Source: Larkinella insperata (GTDB lineage Bacteria; Bacteroidota; Bacteroidia; Cytophagales; Spirosomataceae). From it: DNA of 64,000 bases. The stretch lies in contig NZ_CP110973.1 in the NCBI RefSeq assembly GCF_026248825.1, forward strand, positions 744,001 through 808,000. The letters run 5' to 3'. Under the pieces are notes generated by a model. The model had not been told where the DNA came from. It searched no databases and was given only the letters and a program-made list of their open reading frames with translations. The first letter of the stretch is position 1; every line of letters starts with the position of its first letter. Of this stretch, positions 9,008-16,530 are shown piece after piece. A program made the position numbers and the translations under genes.

Positions 9008-10219
9008 CTAGGGAATTTCTTCGTATTCGAGCAGCGACTGTACAACGTAAGCCTGCGTGCCGCAAAGCTTCGCCATTTCGCCCAGACGCGAGACGGTAAT
9101 GACGAGTTTGTTACGGAAGTCGGCCAGGCAATACTTGTCGATGGCCTGCTCAATCGGGCGGGTAATAAGCCGTTCGGCTTTGGCGACAACGCCGTTGACA
9201 ATAATCAGTTCAGGATTAAACAGGTGGACGGCGATGGATAACCCTTTGCCCAGCTCACTGCCTACTTCGTTCAGCAGGTCGATGGCCATTTCGTCACCCG
9301 CTTTCGCTTTGTTGATGACCATTTCCACGTCGATGTCCTCGAAATTTTCATCGGCCAGCTTCGAAACGCGTCCTTCCTTCAGGCCGTTTTTAACCCGCCG
9401 AATCAGCGACGAAGCGGAGGTTAACGTATCCAGGCAACCCACTTTTCCGCACGAACACAGTTCGCCGTCGGCCTGGAGCTGAATGTGACCCAGCTCGCCC
9501 GCAAATCCGGCCAGTCCCTGCAGAATTTCACCGTTGTTGATAACGCCCAATCCGACGCCCCAATCGATGTTGATGGACAACACGTGGTTTTTTCCTTTCG
9601 CCAGCCCAAACCGGTGTTCGCCCAGAATGGTGGCTTTGGTGTCGTTGATGAGGTAAACCGGCGCGTCAAAACTGGATGCCAGCAATTCCTGCAACGATGC
9701 TTCCGGCTGGTTCAGATTTTTGTACGTGTAATTGGTGCCCGTTTTCGGATCGACCAGGCCGGGCAAAGCGCAGCCTACGCCAATGATGTTCAGTTGATTT
9801 TCCTGGATTCGGAGGGCGATGGCTTCCAGAGGACCTCTCAGGGCTTCCAGAAAGACAACGGAGTCTTCTAAACGCAAATTTACGTCGATCCGGTCGAGTA
9901 CCCGGTTTGTCAGATCAAAAACCACCAATTTCACGTCGTGGAGGCTGATATCGATGACCAGAATGGCCTGATTGCCGGCCCGTAGTCCGAATAAAGCGGG
10001 TTTTCGGCCATACTGAGCGTTACCGGTGCCGATTTCCTGCACCCAGTTCTCGCTGGAAAGTTCGTCGATCAGCATGGTAATCGAAGGAACACTGGCGTGA
10101 AGTGCTTTGGCCAGCTGAGCCAGCGTCTGGGCACCCGAGCTGTACATTTCTTTCAGTATACTGCGCTTTAAACGACTCTTTTTTCTATCAACAACAGATA
10201 TCGTATAATTTGCCTCCAT
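9008..10219 (-). CDS. ROK family transcriptional repressor
   Basis: The 403-residue regulator has an N-terminal winged helix-turn-helix (about 15-75: AQLAKALHASVPSITMLIDEL) joined to a ROK sugar-kinase fold. The ATP-site strand VIDISLHDVKLVVFDL, the sugar-binding GELGHIQL and the zinc cluster CSCGKVGCLD (about 253-262) are all present. The HTH indicates a Mlc/NagC/XylR-like repressor and not a glucokinase. It shares an operon with the GH20 gene, so it probably senses an amino sugar or a phosphorylated form and represses its own operon. A repeated ATTTACAAA element upstream could be its operator. Confidence 0.92.
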   Translation of the reverse strand: MEANYTISVVDRKKSRLKRSILKEMYSSGAQTLAQLAKALHASVPSITMLIDELSSENWVQEIGTGNAQYGRKPALFGLRAGNQAILVIDISLHDVKLVVFDLTNRVLDRIDVNLRLEDSVVFLEALRGPLEAIALRIQENQLNIIGVGCALPGLVDPKTGTNYTYKNLNQPEASLQELLASSFDAPVYLINDTKATILGEHRFGLAKGKNHVLSINIDWGVGLGVINNGEILQGLAGFAGELGHIQLQADGELCSCGKVGCLDTLTSASSLIRRVKNGLKEGRVSKLADENFEDIDVEMVINKAKAGDEMAIDLLNEVGSELGKGLSIAVHLFNPELIIVNGVVAKAERLITRPIEQAIDKYCLADFRNKLVITVSRLGEMAKLCGTQAYVVQSLLEYEEIP

Positions 10220-10291
10220 AAAAGTTAAGGATGGGTATAGGGAACTAGTAGATAAAAAGGTGGTGAAAGATAAGCCTTATATTTTAAAATA

Positions 10292-10334
10292 ATTTACAAA
10301 TAGCGTTAGACTATTAAATTATTTACAAAATAAT
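10292..10334 (-). promoter_or_regulatory. Candidate ROK operators (repeat and inverted repeat)
   Basis: The 9-mer ATTTACAAA occurs at 10292-10300 and again at 10321-10329. The second copy sits inside an inverted repeat, ATTATT-TACAA-AATAAT (10318-10334). ROK repressors often bind AT-rich inverted repeats of this size near their own gene. This is inference from pattern and position only. Confidence 0.35.
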
Positions 10335-10403
10335 AAAGAGGGTTTCGAAAGATCTCTACTGATCGGTTCGAAAGAATATGAATGTAGAAAAAAGCAGGAG
10401 AAA

Positions 10404-10434
10404 AGCCGGAATGCAAAGATATATTTTTCCGGCT
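10404..10434 (-). terminator. Hairpin at the metX stop, probable terminator
   Basis: Perfect 8-bp arms AGCCGGAA / TTCCGGCT (10404-10411 and 10427-10434) enclose 15 nt, and TTTTCT follows on the reverse strand. The metX stop codon lies at the upstream arm. A TATCTTTG -7-like box (10414-10421, reverse strand) lies in the loop and may serve the ROK gene. Confidence 0.55.
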
Positions 10435-11515
10435 ACTTTACTTCGCTGTTAACCAGAGCCTTTTGCTCTTCCAGCCAATTACGGATCAGTTGAGTCAGGG
10501 GTTTGGTTTCAATCAGAAAACCGTCGTGGCCGTAGAGCGAATCGATTTCTTCATAACGGGCATCGGGAATCAGCCGGGCCAGTGACTTCTGTTCGACCGG
10601 CGGAAACAGGATATCGGATTTGATACCCACCGACAGCGTTCGGGCAGCAACCTGTTCGAGCGCCCGGCTGATGCTTCCGCGATTCCGCCCGACGTTGTGC
10701 GAATCCATCACTTTTGACAAAATCCAGTAGGTAAAGGCATTAAACCGGTTAGCTAACTTCTCGCCCTGGTACTGCTGGTAGCTGGAGGCCTTGAAATTAT
10801 CCAGTTGTTCGTTGTTGTCCAGCGCCTGGGTAAATCCGTAGGTATCGTAGTTGCGGTAGGAGATCATGGCCATGGCCCGGGCCGCTTTCATGCCGGCCCG
10901 ACCCGCATCATCCCGGCTTTCAGACCAGGTTGGATCCGCGCTGATGGCCATGCGTTGTGATTCGTTAAAGGCAACTCCCCAGGGCGACATCACGGCGTTG
11001 GTGGCAATCAGAATGAGATTCTGAATCACTTCCGGTTGCTGAATGGCCCATTCCAGCGCCTGCTGCCCGCCCAGCGAACCGCCGATGCAGGTGTGAATTT
11101 TTTCAATACCCAACTCCTGACGCAGCAAATCCAGCGCCCTTACAATGTCGTGGATTGTCACGAGCGGGAAGTCGTGATAGAATGGCTGACCCGTTAACGG
11201 ATTGATCGACAGCGGACCGGTTGATCCGTAGCAGGAACCCAACACATTGGCGCAGATGATAAACTGGTGCGCCGGGTCGTAGAACTTACCCGGGCCAATC
11301 ATGCCGTCCCACCAGTCGCCCGGATCAGCACTCCCTGTTAGGGCATGACAAACCCAGACAACATTGGAACGATCACTGTTCAGGGTTCCACGCGTCGTAT
11401 ACGCCAGCCGAAAGCCCGGTAAGGCCGCGCCCGATTCCAGGGCAAACGTGTATTTGTAGTCGAAAAATCGGGTTTCCAATCGAAAAAAGAATTTCAGGTT
11501 GCAGGCACCGGCCAA
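10433..11515 (-). CDS. metX: Homoserine O-acetyltransferase (MetX)
   Basis: MetX acetylates L-homoserine with acetyl-CoA, the first committed step of methionine synthesis by direct sulfhydrylation. The roughly 350-residue alpha/beta hydrolase shows LESGAALPGFRLAYTTRGTLN, the long motif NVVWVCHALTGSADPGDWWD, nucleophile Ser147 in GGSLGGQQALEW (long numbering), the charge-relay Asp in SDILFPP and His in YGHDGF. No ATG exists ahead of the conserved N-terminus. The start is either TTG at 11515 or TTG at 11479 (giving LETRFFDYKY as the first residues). The gene follows metY by 29 bp, so both share the SAM riboswitch. An O-succinyl specificity cannot be excluded. Confidence 0.93.
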   Translation of the reverse strand: MAGACNLKFFFRLETRFFDYKYTFALESGAALPGFRLAYTTRGTLNSDRSNVVWVCHALTGSADPGDWWDGMIGPGKFYDPAHQFIICANVLGSCYGSTGPLSINPLTGQPFYHDFPLVTIHDIVRALDLLRQELGIEKIHTCIGGSLGGQQALEWAIQQPEVIQNLILIATNAVMSPWGVAFNESQRMAISADPTWSESRDDAGRAGMKAARAMAMISYRNYDTYGFTQALDNNEQLDNFKASSYQQYQGEKLANRFNAFTYWILSKVMDSHNVGRNRGSISRALEQVAARTLSVGIKSDILFPPVEQKSLARLIPDARYEEIDSLYGHDGFLIETKPLTQLIRNWLEEQKALVNSEVK

Positions 11516-11544
11516 TCCGATTCCTGCAACCCGTTTACTGTTTG

Positions 11545-12849
11545 TTAAGCACCAATGGCCGCAAAAGCCTGTTCGAGATCCGCTTTGATATCGTCGATGT
11601 GTTCGGTTCCCACCGACAAACGCAACTGGCCCGGTTGCACCCCGGCACTGACCTGCTCTTCGTTGGTCAATTGCTGGTGGGTGGTGGCCGCCGGGTGGAT
11701 GATCAGCGTTTTGGCGTCACCCACGTTGGCCAGGTGGCTGATCATTTTCAGGCTATCAATAAATTTATCGGCGGCTTCCTTACCGGCCCTCAGCTTGAAC
11801 GTCAGTACACCCCCGAAACCCCGCTTGAGGTATTTCTGGGCGCGCGCGTGGTACGGGCTGCTTTCCAGACCCGGGTAGAACACTTTTTCGACCTGCTCGT
11901 GCTGCTCCAGCCACTGCGCAATTGCCAGGGCGTTCTGAACGGTCCGGTCAACGCGCAGCGACAGCGTTTCGAGTCCCTGCAGGAACAAAAATGAGTTGAA
12001 CGGACTCAGGGCCGGTCCCCAGTCGCGCAGCCCCTCAACGCGGGCGCGGATGATAAACTGGATGTTGCCAAACGGCCCGCCAATCCCGAATACATCGTTG
12101 AACACCAGGCCGTGGTAGCCTTCGGCGGGTTCGGTAAACTGCGGAAACTTGCCGTTACCCCAGTTGTAATTACCGCTATCGACAATGACGCCCCCGATGC
12201 TCGTGCCGTGGCCGCCAATCCATTTCGTAGCCGATTCTACCACCACAGCCGCGCCGTGCTCGATCGGGCGGAACAGGTATCCTCCCGCGCCAAACGTGTT
12301 GTCCACGATGAGGGGTAGATCGTATTTCTGGGCCAGGGCCGCGAAGGCTTCAAAATCCGGGATATTGAACTCCGGGTTGCCGATGGTTTCCAGGTAAATC
12401 GCTTTTGTTTTTTCGTCGATCCGCTTTTCGAAACTTTCCACCTTGTCGCCGTCGGCAAAGCGGGCTTCAATGCCCAGGCGTTTGAACGACACTTTGAACT
12501 GGTTATAGGTGCCGCCGTAGAGGTAAGAAGTCGTTACAAAATTGTCACCGACGCTCAGGATGTTGTTCAGCGCTACAAACTGTGCCGCCTGCCCCGACGC
12601 CACCGCCAGAGCCGCCACCCCGCCTTCCAGAGCCGCAATCCGCTTCTCGAAAACGTCGGTGGTGGGGTTCATGATCCGGGTATAGATGTTGCCAAATTGC
12701 TGCAAAGCAAACAGTTTGGCTCCGTGTTCGGCGTTATCGAACACGTAAGAAGACGTTTGATATATGGGTACCGCCCGGGACTTGGTGGTGGGGTCGGGTT
12801 CCTGCCCGGCGTGGAGTTGCAGCGTTTCAAAATGCAATGGTGTTGACAT
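11545..12849 (-). CDS. metY: O-acetylhomoserine sulfhydrylase (MetY)
   Basis: This PLP enzyme of the Cys/Met metabolism family converts O-acetylhomoserine and sulfide to homocysteine. The 434-residue length is typical of MetY, longer than the roughly 380-400 of MetB/MetC. Lys209 in SATKWIGGHGT is the Schiff-base lysine, and IYTRIMNPTTDVFEKRIAAL is the conserved N-terminal block. FNSFLFLQGLETLSLR, near the C-terminal domain, is specific to the sulfhydrylase branch. It is the first gene after the SAM-I riboswitch, with metX next, so the pair makes homocysteine when SAM is low. Confidence 0.95.
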   Translation of the reverse strand: MSTPLHFETLQLHAGQEPDPTTKSRAVPIYQTSSYVFDNAEHGAKLFALQQFGNIYTRIMNPTTDVFEKRIAALEGGVAALAVASGQAAQFVALNNILSVGDNFVTTSYLYGGTYNQFKVSFKRLGIEARFADGDKVESFEKRIDEKTKAIYLETIGNPEFNIPDFEAFAALAQKYDLPLIVDNTFGAGGYLFRPIEHGAAVVVESATKWIGGHGTSIGGVIVDSGNYNWGNGKFPQFTEPAEGYHGLVFNDVFGIGGPFGNIQFIIRARVEGLRDWGPALSPFNSFLFLQGLETLSLRVDRTVQNALAIAQWLEQHEQVEKVFYPGLESSPYHARAQKYLKRGFGGVLTFKLRAGKEAADKFIDSLKMISHLANVGDAKTLIIHPAATTHQQLTNEEQVSAGVQPGQLRLSVGTEHIDDIKADLEQAFAAIGA

Positions 12850-13083
12850 GCGATTGATGCGTATGAATGTGAGGAAGTTTAAATGTGTTTAGGAATTCGC
12901 ACGGACCGTCAAACTACAGTCCGATCGGGAATGCACAACTGACAATGATGCTCAATTCGGGTAGAATCAAACATCAGGCAGTCCATAGCCGATAGCCTCT
13001 CCCGGTTGTCGGTTCGCTTGAAGTGTGTGAGATTAGTAGCCCGCTGGGGGGCATACAGCACCGGATGTTGATCATATTGGTTC

Positions 13084-13202
13084 GATTTATATCTCCTATC
13101 GAACTCACCGGAGCGAATTCGTAGGCGGGATGTAGCACCTTGCCGCGCGGCAGGTTGCCAGAGGTTCACCGAGCCCGGTCTCTTGCCTCTTCTTTATAAA
13201 TC
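13084..13202 (-). ncRNA. SAM-I riboswitch (S-box) upstream of metY
   Basis: The reverse strand folds as a SAM-I aptamer. P1 is GATTTATA (13202-13195) pairing with TATAAATC (13091-13084), 8 bp perfect. P2 is AGAGG pairing with CCTCT, containing the kink-turn-like CAAGAGA and an inner hairpin. The invariant CTGGCAACC follows. P3 is TGCCG/CGGCA, then AGGTGCTACATCC, the conserved J3/4 region. P4 is CGAATTCGC pairing with GTGAGTTCG, capped by TCCG. Its position ahead of metY-metX fits repression of methionine synthesis when SAM is abundant. About 235 nt separate it from the start codon; the expression platform is not obvious. Two open frames cross the region but have no protein-like features. Confidence 0.88.
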
Positions 13203-13268
13203 AAGCGCAACAGAAAACTGCTGCAACGATTCGAGGTCCGAATCGAGTTGAGAACTTGATTTGAGCCG

Positions 13269-13300
13269 CAAGTATAGTGAACGGAGTCCGTTGCTGCAAA
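13269..13300 (-). promoter_or_regulatory. Promoter of the metY-metX riboswitch transcript
   Basis: On the reverse strand TTTG (13300-13297) is followed after 20 nt by TATACTTG (13276-13269), one mismatch from the TAnnTTTG consensus. Transcription would start near 13262, about 60 nt before the riboswitch P1 stem. Position and spacing both agree. Confidence 0.6.
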
Positions 13301-13357
13301 TTTTTTGGAACGAAACCACAAGAAGGCTCCGGAATGTCTACGGTCCCATTCAACAGA

Positions 13358-13400
13358 AAACCTCCCGCCTTGTAGCCATTGTCTACAAAACAGGAGGTTT
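13358..13400 (-). terminator. Bidirectional hairpin terminator after the oxidoreductase gene
   Basis: Arms AAACCTCC / GGAGGTTT enclose an inner stem TTGTAG / CTACAA. On the reverse strand the hairpin runs into GGTTTTCTG, and on the plus strand into GGTTTCTTATT. It lies 55 bp past the stop of the Gfo/Idh/MocA gene and separates it from the metY promoter. Confidence 0.8.
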
Positions 13401-13454
13401 CTTATTGAACAACGCTCCCCCAATAAAGCCGGAACTGAGCGGCTATCGGTTTTC

Positions 13455-14933
13455 TTACATCGACAGCTTCCAGCCCTCACGGTATTGCCGCGATACAAAC
13501 TGGTTGGCCTCGTCGAAGTTGGTAATTTTCATGTTCTTACCGTCCCACAACAGACGCTGACGACCGGGGTAGTCGAAGCCCTTGCCGTCGGCTTTGGGCG
13601 TCCGGAGCATGTAGCTGCGAATAGCTAGGTTACCCATCAATACCGACTCAGTCAGCGGGCCAGCGAAGTCGAACGACGACGTCAGGGCTTTGTGTTCCTT
13701 GCTGTTGAAACCGGCTTTGCAGGCTTCAGTCCACAGAATCTGGTGACCATTTTCTGGCCAGGGTTTGCCGTCAACGGGTTTTGGTTTCGCCGGCGCTTCC
13801 TGTTTTTTACCGTCTTTGGTGTACAGTTTCGGATCGTCGCCGTACATGCCGCAGGCAATCAAGCCTTTATCTCCGATCATGAACATACCGTTTTCGCCCC
13901 CTTCCGGATACGCTTCACCGACGGGCAGGAAGTCGGGCCGGAACGGACGAATACCGCCGTCGGACCAAACCAGTTTCACGTCCGATTTATTCTTAGACGA
14001 AGCCGGGAATTTCAATTCGACGTGCGATGCGGGCGGGCAGCCTTCGGGGTTATATTCCGCCGTCCAGTCTTTCAGGAACACCGAACTGATGCTGCTTTCT
14101 ACTTCGGTCGGATAACCCAGCCCCAGCACGCGGAACGGAATATCCATGATGTGGCAACCGATGTCACCCAGCGCACCCGCGCCGAAGTTCCACCAGCCCC
14201 GCCATTTGAACGGGTGATAAGCCGGAGTATAGCCCACTTTCTGCGCGGGTCCGAGCCACAGATCCCAGTCCAGATCCGCTGATGGTTCGCCAGCGGGTTG
14301 CGGTACCGGAATGCCCTGCGGCCACACGGGGCGGTTGGTCCAGATCTGAATTTCGTGGACTTTCCCGATCAGTCCTTTGTCGAACCACTCAACCATTGTT
14401 TTCTGCTGCGGATTCGAAGAACCCTGGTTTCCCATCTGCGTCACCACCTTGTATTTGCGGGCGGCTTCGGTCAGCATGCGGGCTTCGTGGATGTTGTGCG
14501 TCAGCGGTTTCTGTACGTAGACGTGCTTACCCCGCTGCATGGCGGCCATCGCCACCACGGCGTGCGTATGGTCGGCGGTCGAAACCGTTACGGCATCGAT
14601 GGTTTTGCCTTCTTTATCGAGCATCTCCCGGAAGTCTTTGTAGCGCTTCGCGTTGGCATGCTTCGTAAAATTTTCCTTCACACGGGGCAATCCCCAGTCC
14701 ACGTCGCACAGCGCGACAACGTTGTTGGCTCCGTTGTTGAAAGAATTATTGATATCACTGGAACCTTTACCCCCAAAGCCGACAGCGGCCAGATTCAGTT
14801 TATCGCTCGGTGCAATGAAACCTTTTCCGCCCAGAACATGGCGCGGCACGATGAAGAAACTGCCAGCGGCTAGCGCCCCGGCCTGAATAAATTTGCGACG
14901 CGATGGTTGCGACGGTTTTTCGGAAGATTGCAT
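13455..14933 (-). CDS. Gfo/Idh/MocA family oxidoreductase, Tat-exported
   Basis: This NAD(P)-dependent sugar or polyol oxidoreductase has 492 residues. A twin-arginine signal (SRRKFIQAGALAAGSFFI, Arg12-Arg13) sends the folded, cofactor-loaded enzyme to the periplasm. The Rossmann motif LAAVGFGGKGSSD follows at about residues 47-59, then HVYVQKPLTHNIHEAR, which corresponds to the EKP motif of the family with Gln in place of Glu. HPFKWRGWWNFGAGALGDIGCH marks the Bacteroidota-type C-terminal domain. Relatives include GH109-like enzymes and inositol or glucose oxidoreductases, but the substrate cannot be read here. It is a single gene with its own terminator. Confidence 0.9.
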   Translation of the reverse strand: MQSSEKPSQPSRRKFIQAGALAAGSFFIVPRHVLGGKGFIAPSDKLNLAAVGFGGKGSSDINNSFNNGANNVVALCDVDWGLPRVKENFTKHANAKRYKDFREMLDKEGKTIDAVTVSTADHTHAVVAMAAMQRGKHVYVQKPLTHNIHEARMLTEAARKYKVVTQMGNQGSSNPQQKTMVEWFDKGLIGKVHEIQIWTNRPVWPQGIPVPQPAGEPSADLDWDLWLGPAQKVGYTPAYHPFKWRGWWNFGAGALGDIGCHIMDIPFRVLGLGYPTEVESSISSVFLKDWTAEYNPEGCPPASHVELKFPASSKNKSDVKLVWSDGGIRPFRPDFLPVGEAYPEGGENGMFMIGDKGLIACGMYGDDPKLYTKDGKKQEAPAKPKPVDGKPWPENGHQILWTEACKAGFNSKEHKALTSSFDFAGPLTESVLMGNLAIRSYMLRTPKADGKGFDYPGRQRLLWDGKNMKITNFDEANQFVSRQYREGWKLSM

Positions 14934-15139
14934 AAATCAGATAAGGACTATAGGTAAATCAATACAAATAAAGCTCAAAATAGGGAAGATCTACCGGAAA
15001 AAACGAATCCTTTGGTTAGCTTTTCGTGATTTTTTATTGGCGACCGTCCCAACCTTTTCTTTTCGCAGGTAAAACGGATTCTTTTTCCTCTTAGATGCCG
15101 TTGACAATCAAAATCTTTCGGTCCTATAAACGCAACCTG

Positions 15140-15190
15140 CCGGATGCGGGCGGGGCTCATCACCGGTAGATCAACCCCACCCGCATCCGG
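15140..15190 (+). terminator. Strong orphan hairpin with plus-strand T-run
   Basis: Arms CCGGATGCGGGCGGGG and CCCCACCCGCATCCGG pair with one mismatch (15 pairs) and are followed on the plus strand by AAAATTTTT. It reads as a plus-strand intrinsic terminator, yet no plus-strand gene lies upstream for more than 12 kb. The rest of the 14934-15261 gap shows no protein-like frame. See findings. Confidence 0.55.
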
Positions 15191-15210
15191 AAAATTTTTC
15201 CCGAACCGGC

Positions 15211-15242
15211 TTGCCAATGCTTCGGGTGGTTCGTTACCTTTG
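15211..15242 (+). promoter_or_regulatory. Promoter of the DUF721 gene
   Basis: TTG at 15211-15213 and TACCTTTG at 15235-15242 are 21 nt apart and match the Bacteroidota consensus. The start would be near 15249, leaving a leader of about 13 nt before the ATG at 15262. This position also rules out the longer frame beginning at 15211. Confidence 0.65.
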
Positions 15243-15261
15243 TGTTAAGACACCGTTTCGT

Positions 15262-15588
15262 ATGGCCCAATATTATCGTTTTGACAAAGAAAACGCGTCC
15301 CGGCGCGCCGGAACCGTTGCCCTGAAAGATGCCATCGGCCAGATGTTGAAATCGTATCAACTCCAGACCCGGTTCAACGAAACATACCTCGAAGCTTTCT
15401 GGGAGAAGATGATGGGTAAAGGGATTGCCTCCCGCACCAACCGGCTCTACGTCCGCGACCGCGTCCTGCACATTGAGATCAATTCCGCTCCGCTCCGCAG
15501 TGAACTGGTAATTGCCAAGCAGAAAATGATTCAGCTTATCAACCGCGAAATGGGCACCGACGTGCTCGATGATGTCATTTTTATCTGA
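15262..15588 (+). CDS. DUF721 domain-containing protein
   Basis: This small basic protein of 108 residues belongs to the DUF721 family (DciA-like/Zn-ribbon-type relatives in other phyla). The visible core is ALKDAIGQMLKSYQLQTRF, then the Trp-containing EAFWEKMMGKGIASRTNRLY and LHIEINSAPLRSELVIAKQK. Family members in other bacteria include the replicative-helicase loader DciA, but Bacteroidota forms have only the short core and their role is not proven. The ATG at 15262 is preferred because the promoter lies just upstream and conserved residues begin right after it. The stop codon is followed, in the same frame, by the next gene. Confidence 0.88.
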   Translation: MAQYYRFDKENASRRAGTVALKDAIGQMLKSYQLQTRFNETYLEAFWEKMMGKGIASRTNRLYVRDRVLHIEINSAPLRSELVIAKQKMIQLINREMGTDVLDDVIFI

Positions 15589-15594
15589 TTTAGT

Positions 15595-16530
15595 TTGATA
15601 CGTCCCCCCTTCCTACAACCCGGCCAGCAAGTCGGCCTGATGGCAATGGCCAGCCGTCTGGATTACGAAACCCTTAGACCGTCCCTCCGGATTTTGCGCG
15701 ATGAATGGCAACTGGAAGTCGTGGAAGGCGAATCCCTCCAGAGCAGTCACTACCAGTTTGCGGGCGACGATTTTGTCCGTGGGCGCGACCTGCAACAGAT
15801 GCTCGATAACCCCGATATCCGGGCTGTTTTTTCGGCCCGAGGGGGCTACGGCAGTTACCGAATCCTCGACCAGCTTGATTTTACCCAGTTTCTGAAAGCA
15901 CCCAAGTGGATCATCGGTTTCAGCGACATTACCGTTCTGCACTGCCACCTGCACCGGATGGGCGTTCAAAGCCTGCACGCCATCATGCCCAAACTCTTCG
16001 GTACCGAAGGTGCTGAGGAGTCCATCGAAACCCTGCGCCGGCTGCTCTTCGGCGAACCGGTCGATCCGTATACGAGCCCAGCCGATTCGCTCAACCGCCC
16101 CGGCACGGCCAGCGGTCAACTCGTGGGCGGCAACCTGACGCTCCTGACCCACACGCTCTGCACGCCTTCCGACGTTGATCTGAGCGGCAAAATCCTGTTT
16201 ATTGAAGACATCGACGAAACGCTGTATTCCGTCGACCGCATGATGATTCAGTTCCGGCGCTCCGGCCGACTGGCGGGCCTGGCGGGCCTGGTGGTGGGGC
16301 AGTTCAGCGAAATGCGCATCAACGAATCGGCGCCGTTTGGCAAAACCGTCAATGAAATCATTGCTGAGCAGGTGGCCGGTTTCGACTTTCCGGTTTGCTT
16401 TAATTTCCCCGTCGGTCACGTTCCCCGCAACCTGGCGATGCCCGTAGGCCGGGTGGCGCAGCTTGAGGTAACCGAAGCCGGCAGCCGCTTGCTTTTCGGA
16501 GAAACTACTGCCGGGCCACCCAGGCAATAA
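15595..16530 (+). CDS. LD-carboxypeptidase (peptidase family S66)
   Basis: The enzyme cleaves the L,D-peptide bond of muropeptide tetrapeptides, releasing the terminal D-Ala during peptidoglycan recycling. The 311 residues carry the S66 triad: Ser110 in IIGFSDIT, Glu204 in LFIEDIDE and His275 in FPVGHVPRN. The N-terminus IRPPFLQPGQQVGLMAMAS is diagnostic. It forces the TTG at 15595 as the start, since the first ATG (15640) would cut into this block and a TGA lies just upstream. The gene sits in the same frame as the DUF721 gene, six nucleotides after its stop. It overlaps the convergent DUF4932 gene by 26 bp at the 3' end. No signal peptide, so cytoplasmic. Confidence 0.92.
   Translation: MIRPPFLQPGQQVGLMAMASRLDYETLRPSLRILRDEWQLEVVEGESLQSSHYQFAGDDFVRGRDLQQMLDNPDIRAVFSARGGYGSYRILDQLDFTQFLKAPKWIIGFSDITVLHCHLHRMGVQSLHAIMPKLFGTEGAEESIETLRRLLFGEPVDPYTSPADSLNRPGTASGQLVGGNLTLLTHTLCTPSDVDLSGKILFIEDIDETLYSVDRMMIQFRRSGRLAGLAGLVVGQFSEMRINESAPFGKTVNEIIAEQVAGFDFPVCFNFPVGHVPRNLAMPVGRVAQLEVTEAGSRLLFGETTAGPPRQ

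Noticed and set aside
13227..13245. tRNA-like T-arm (CGATTCG-AGGTC-CGAATCG)
   Set aside because: The stem is present but there is no cloverleaf, anticodon arm or acceptor stem around it; it lies in the riboswitch leader.
12909..13498. Two reverse-strand open frames (86 and 110 residues) upstream of metY
   Set aside because: They run through the SAM-I riboswitch and its promoter; the predicted peptides are basic, low in structure and have no recognisable features.
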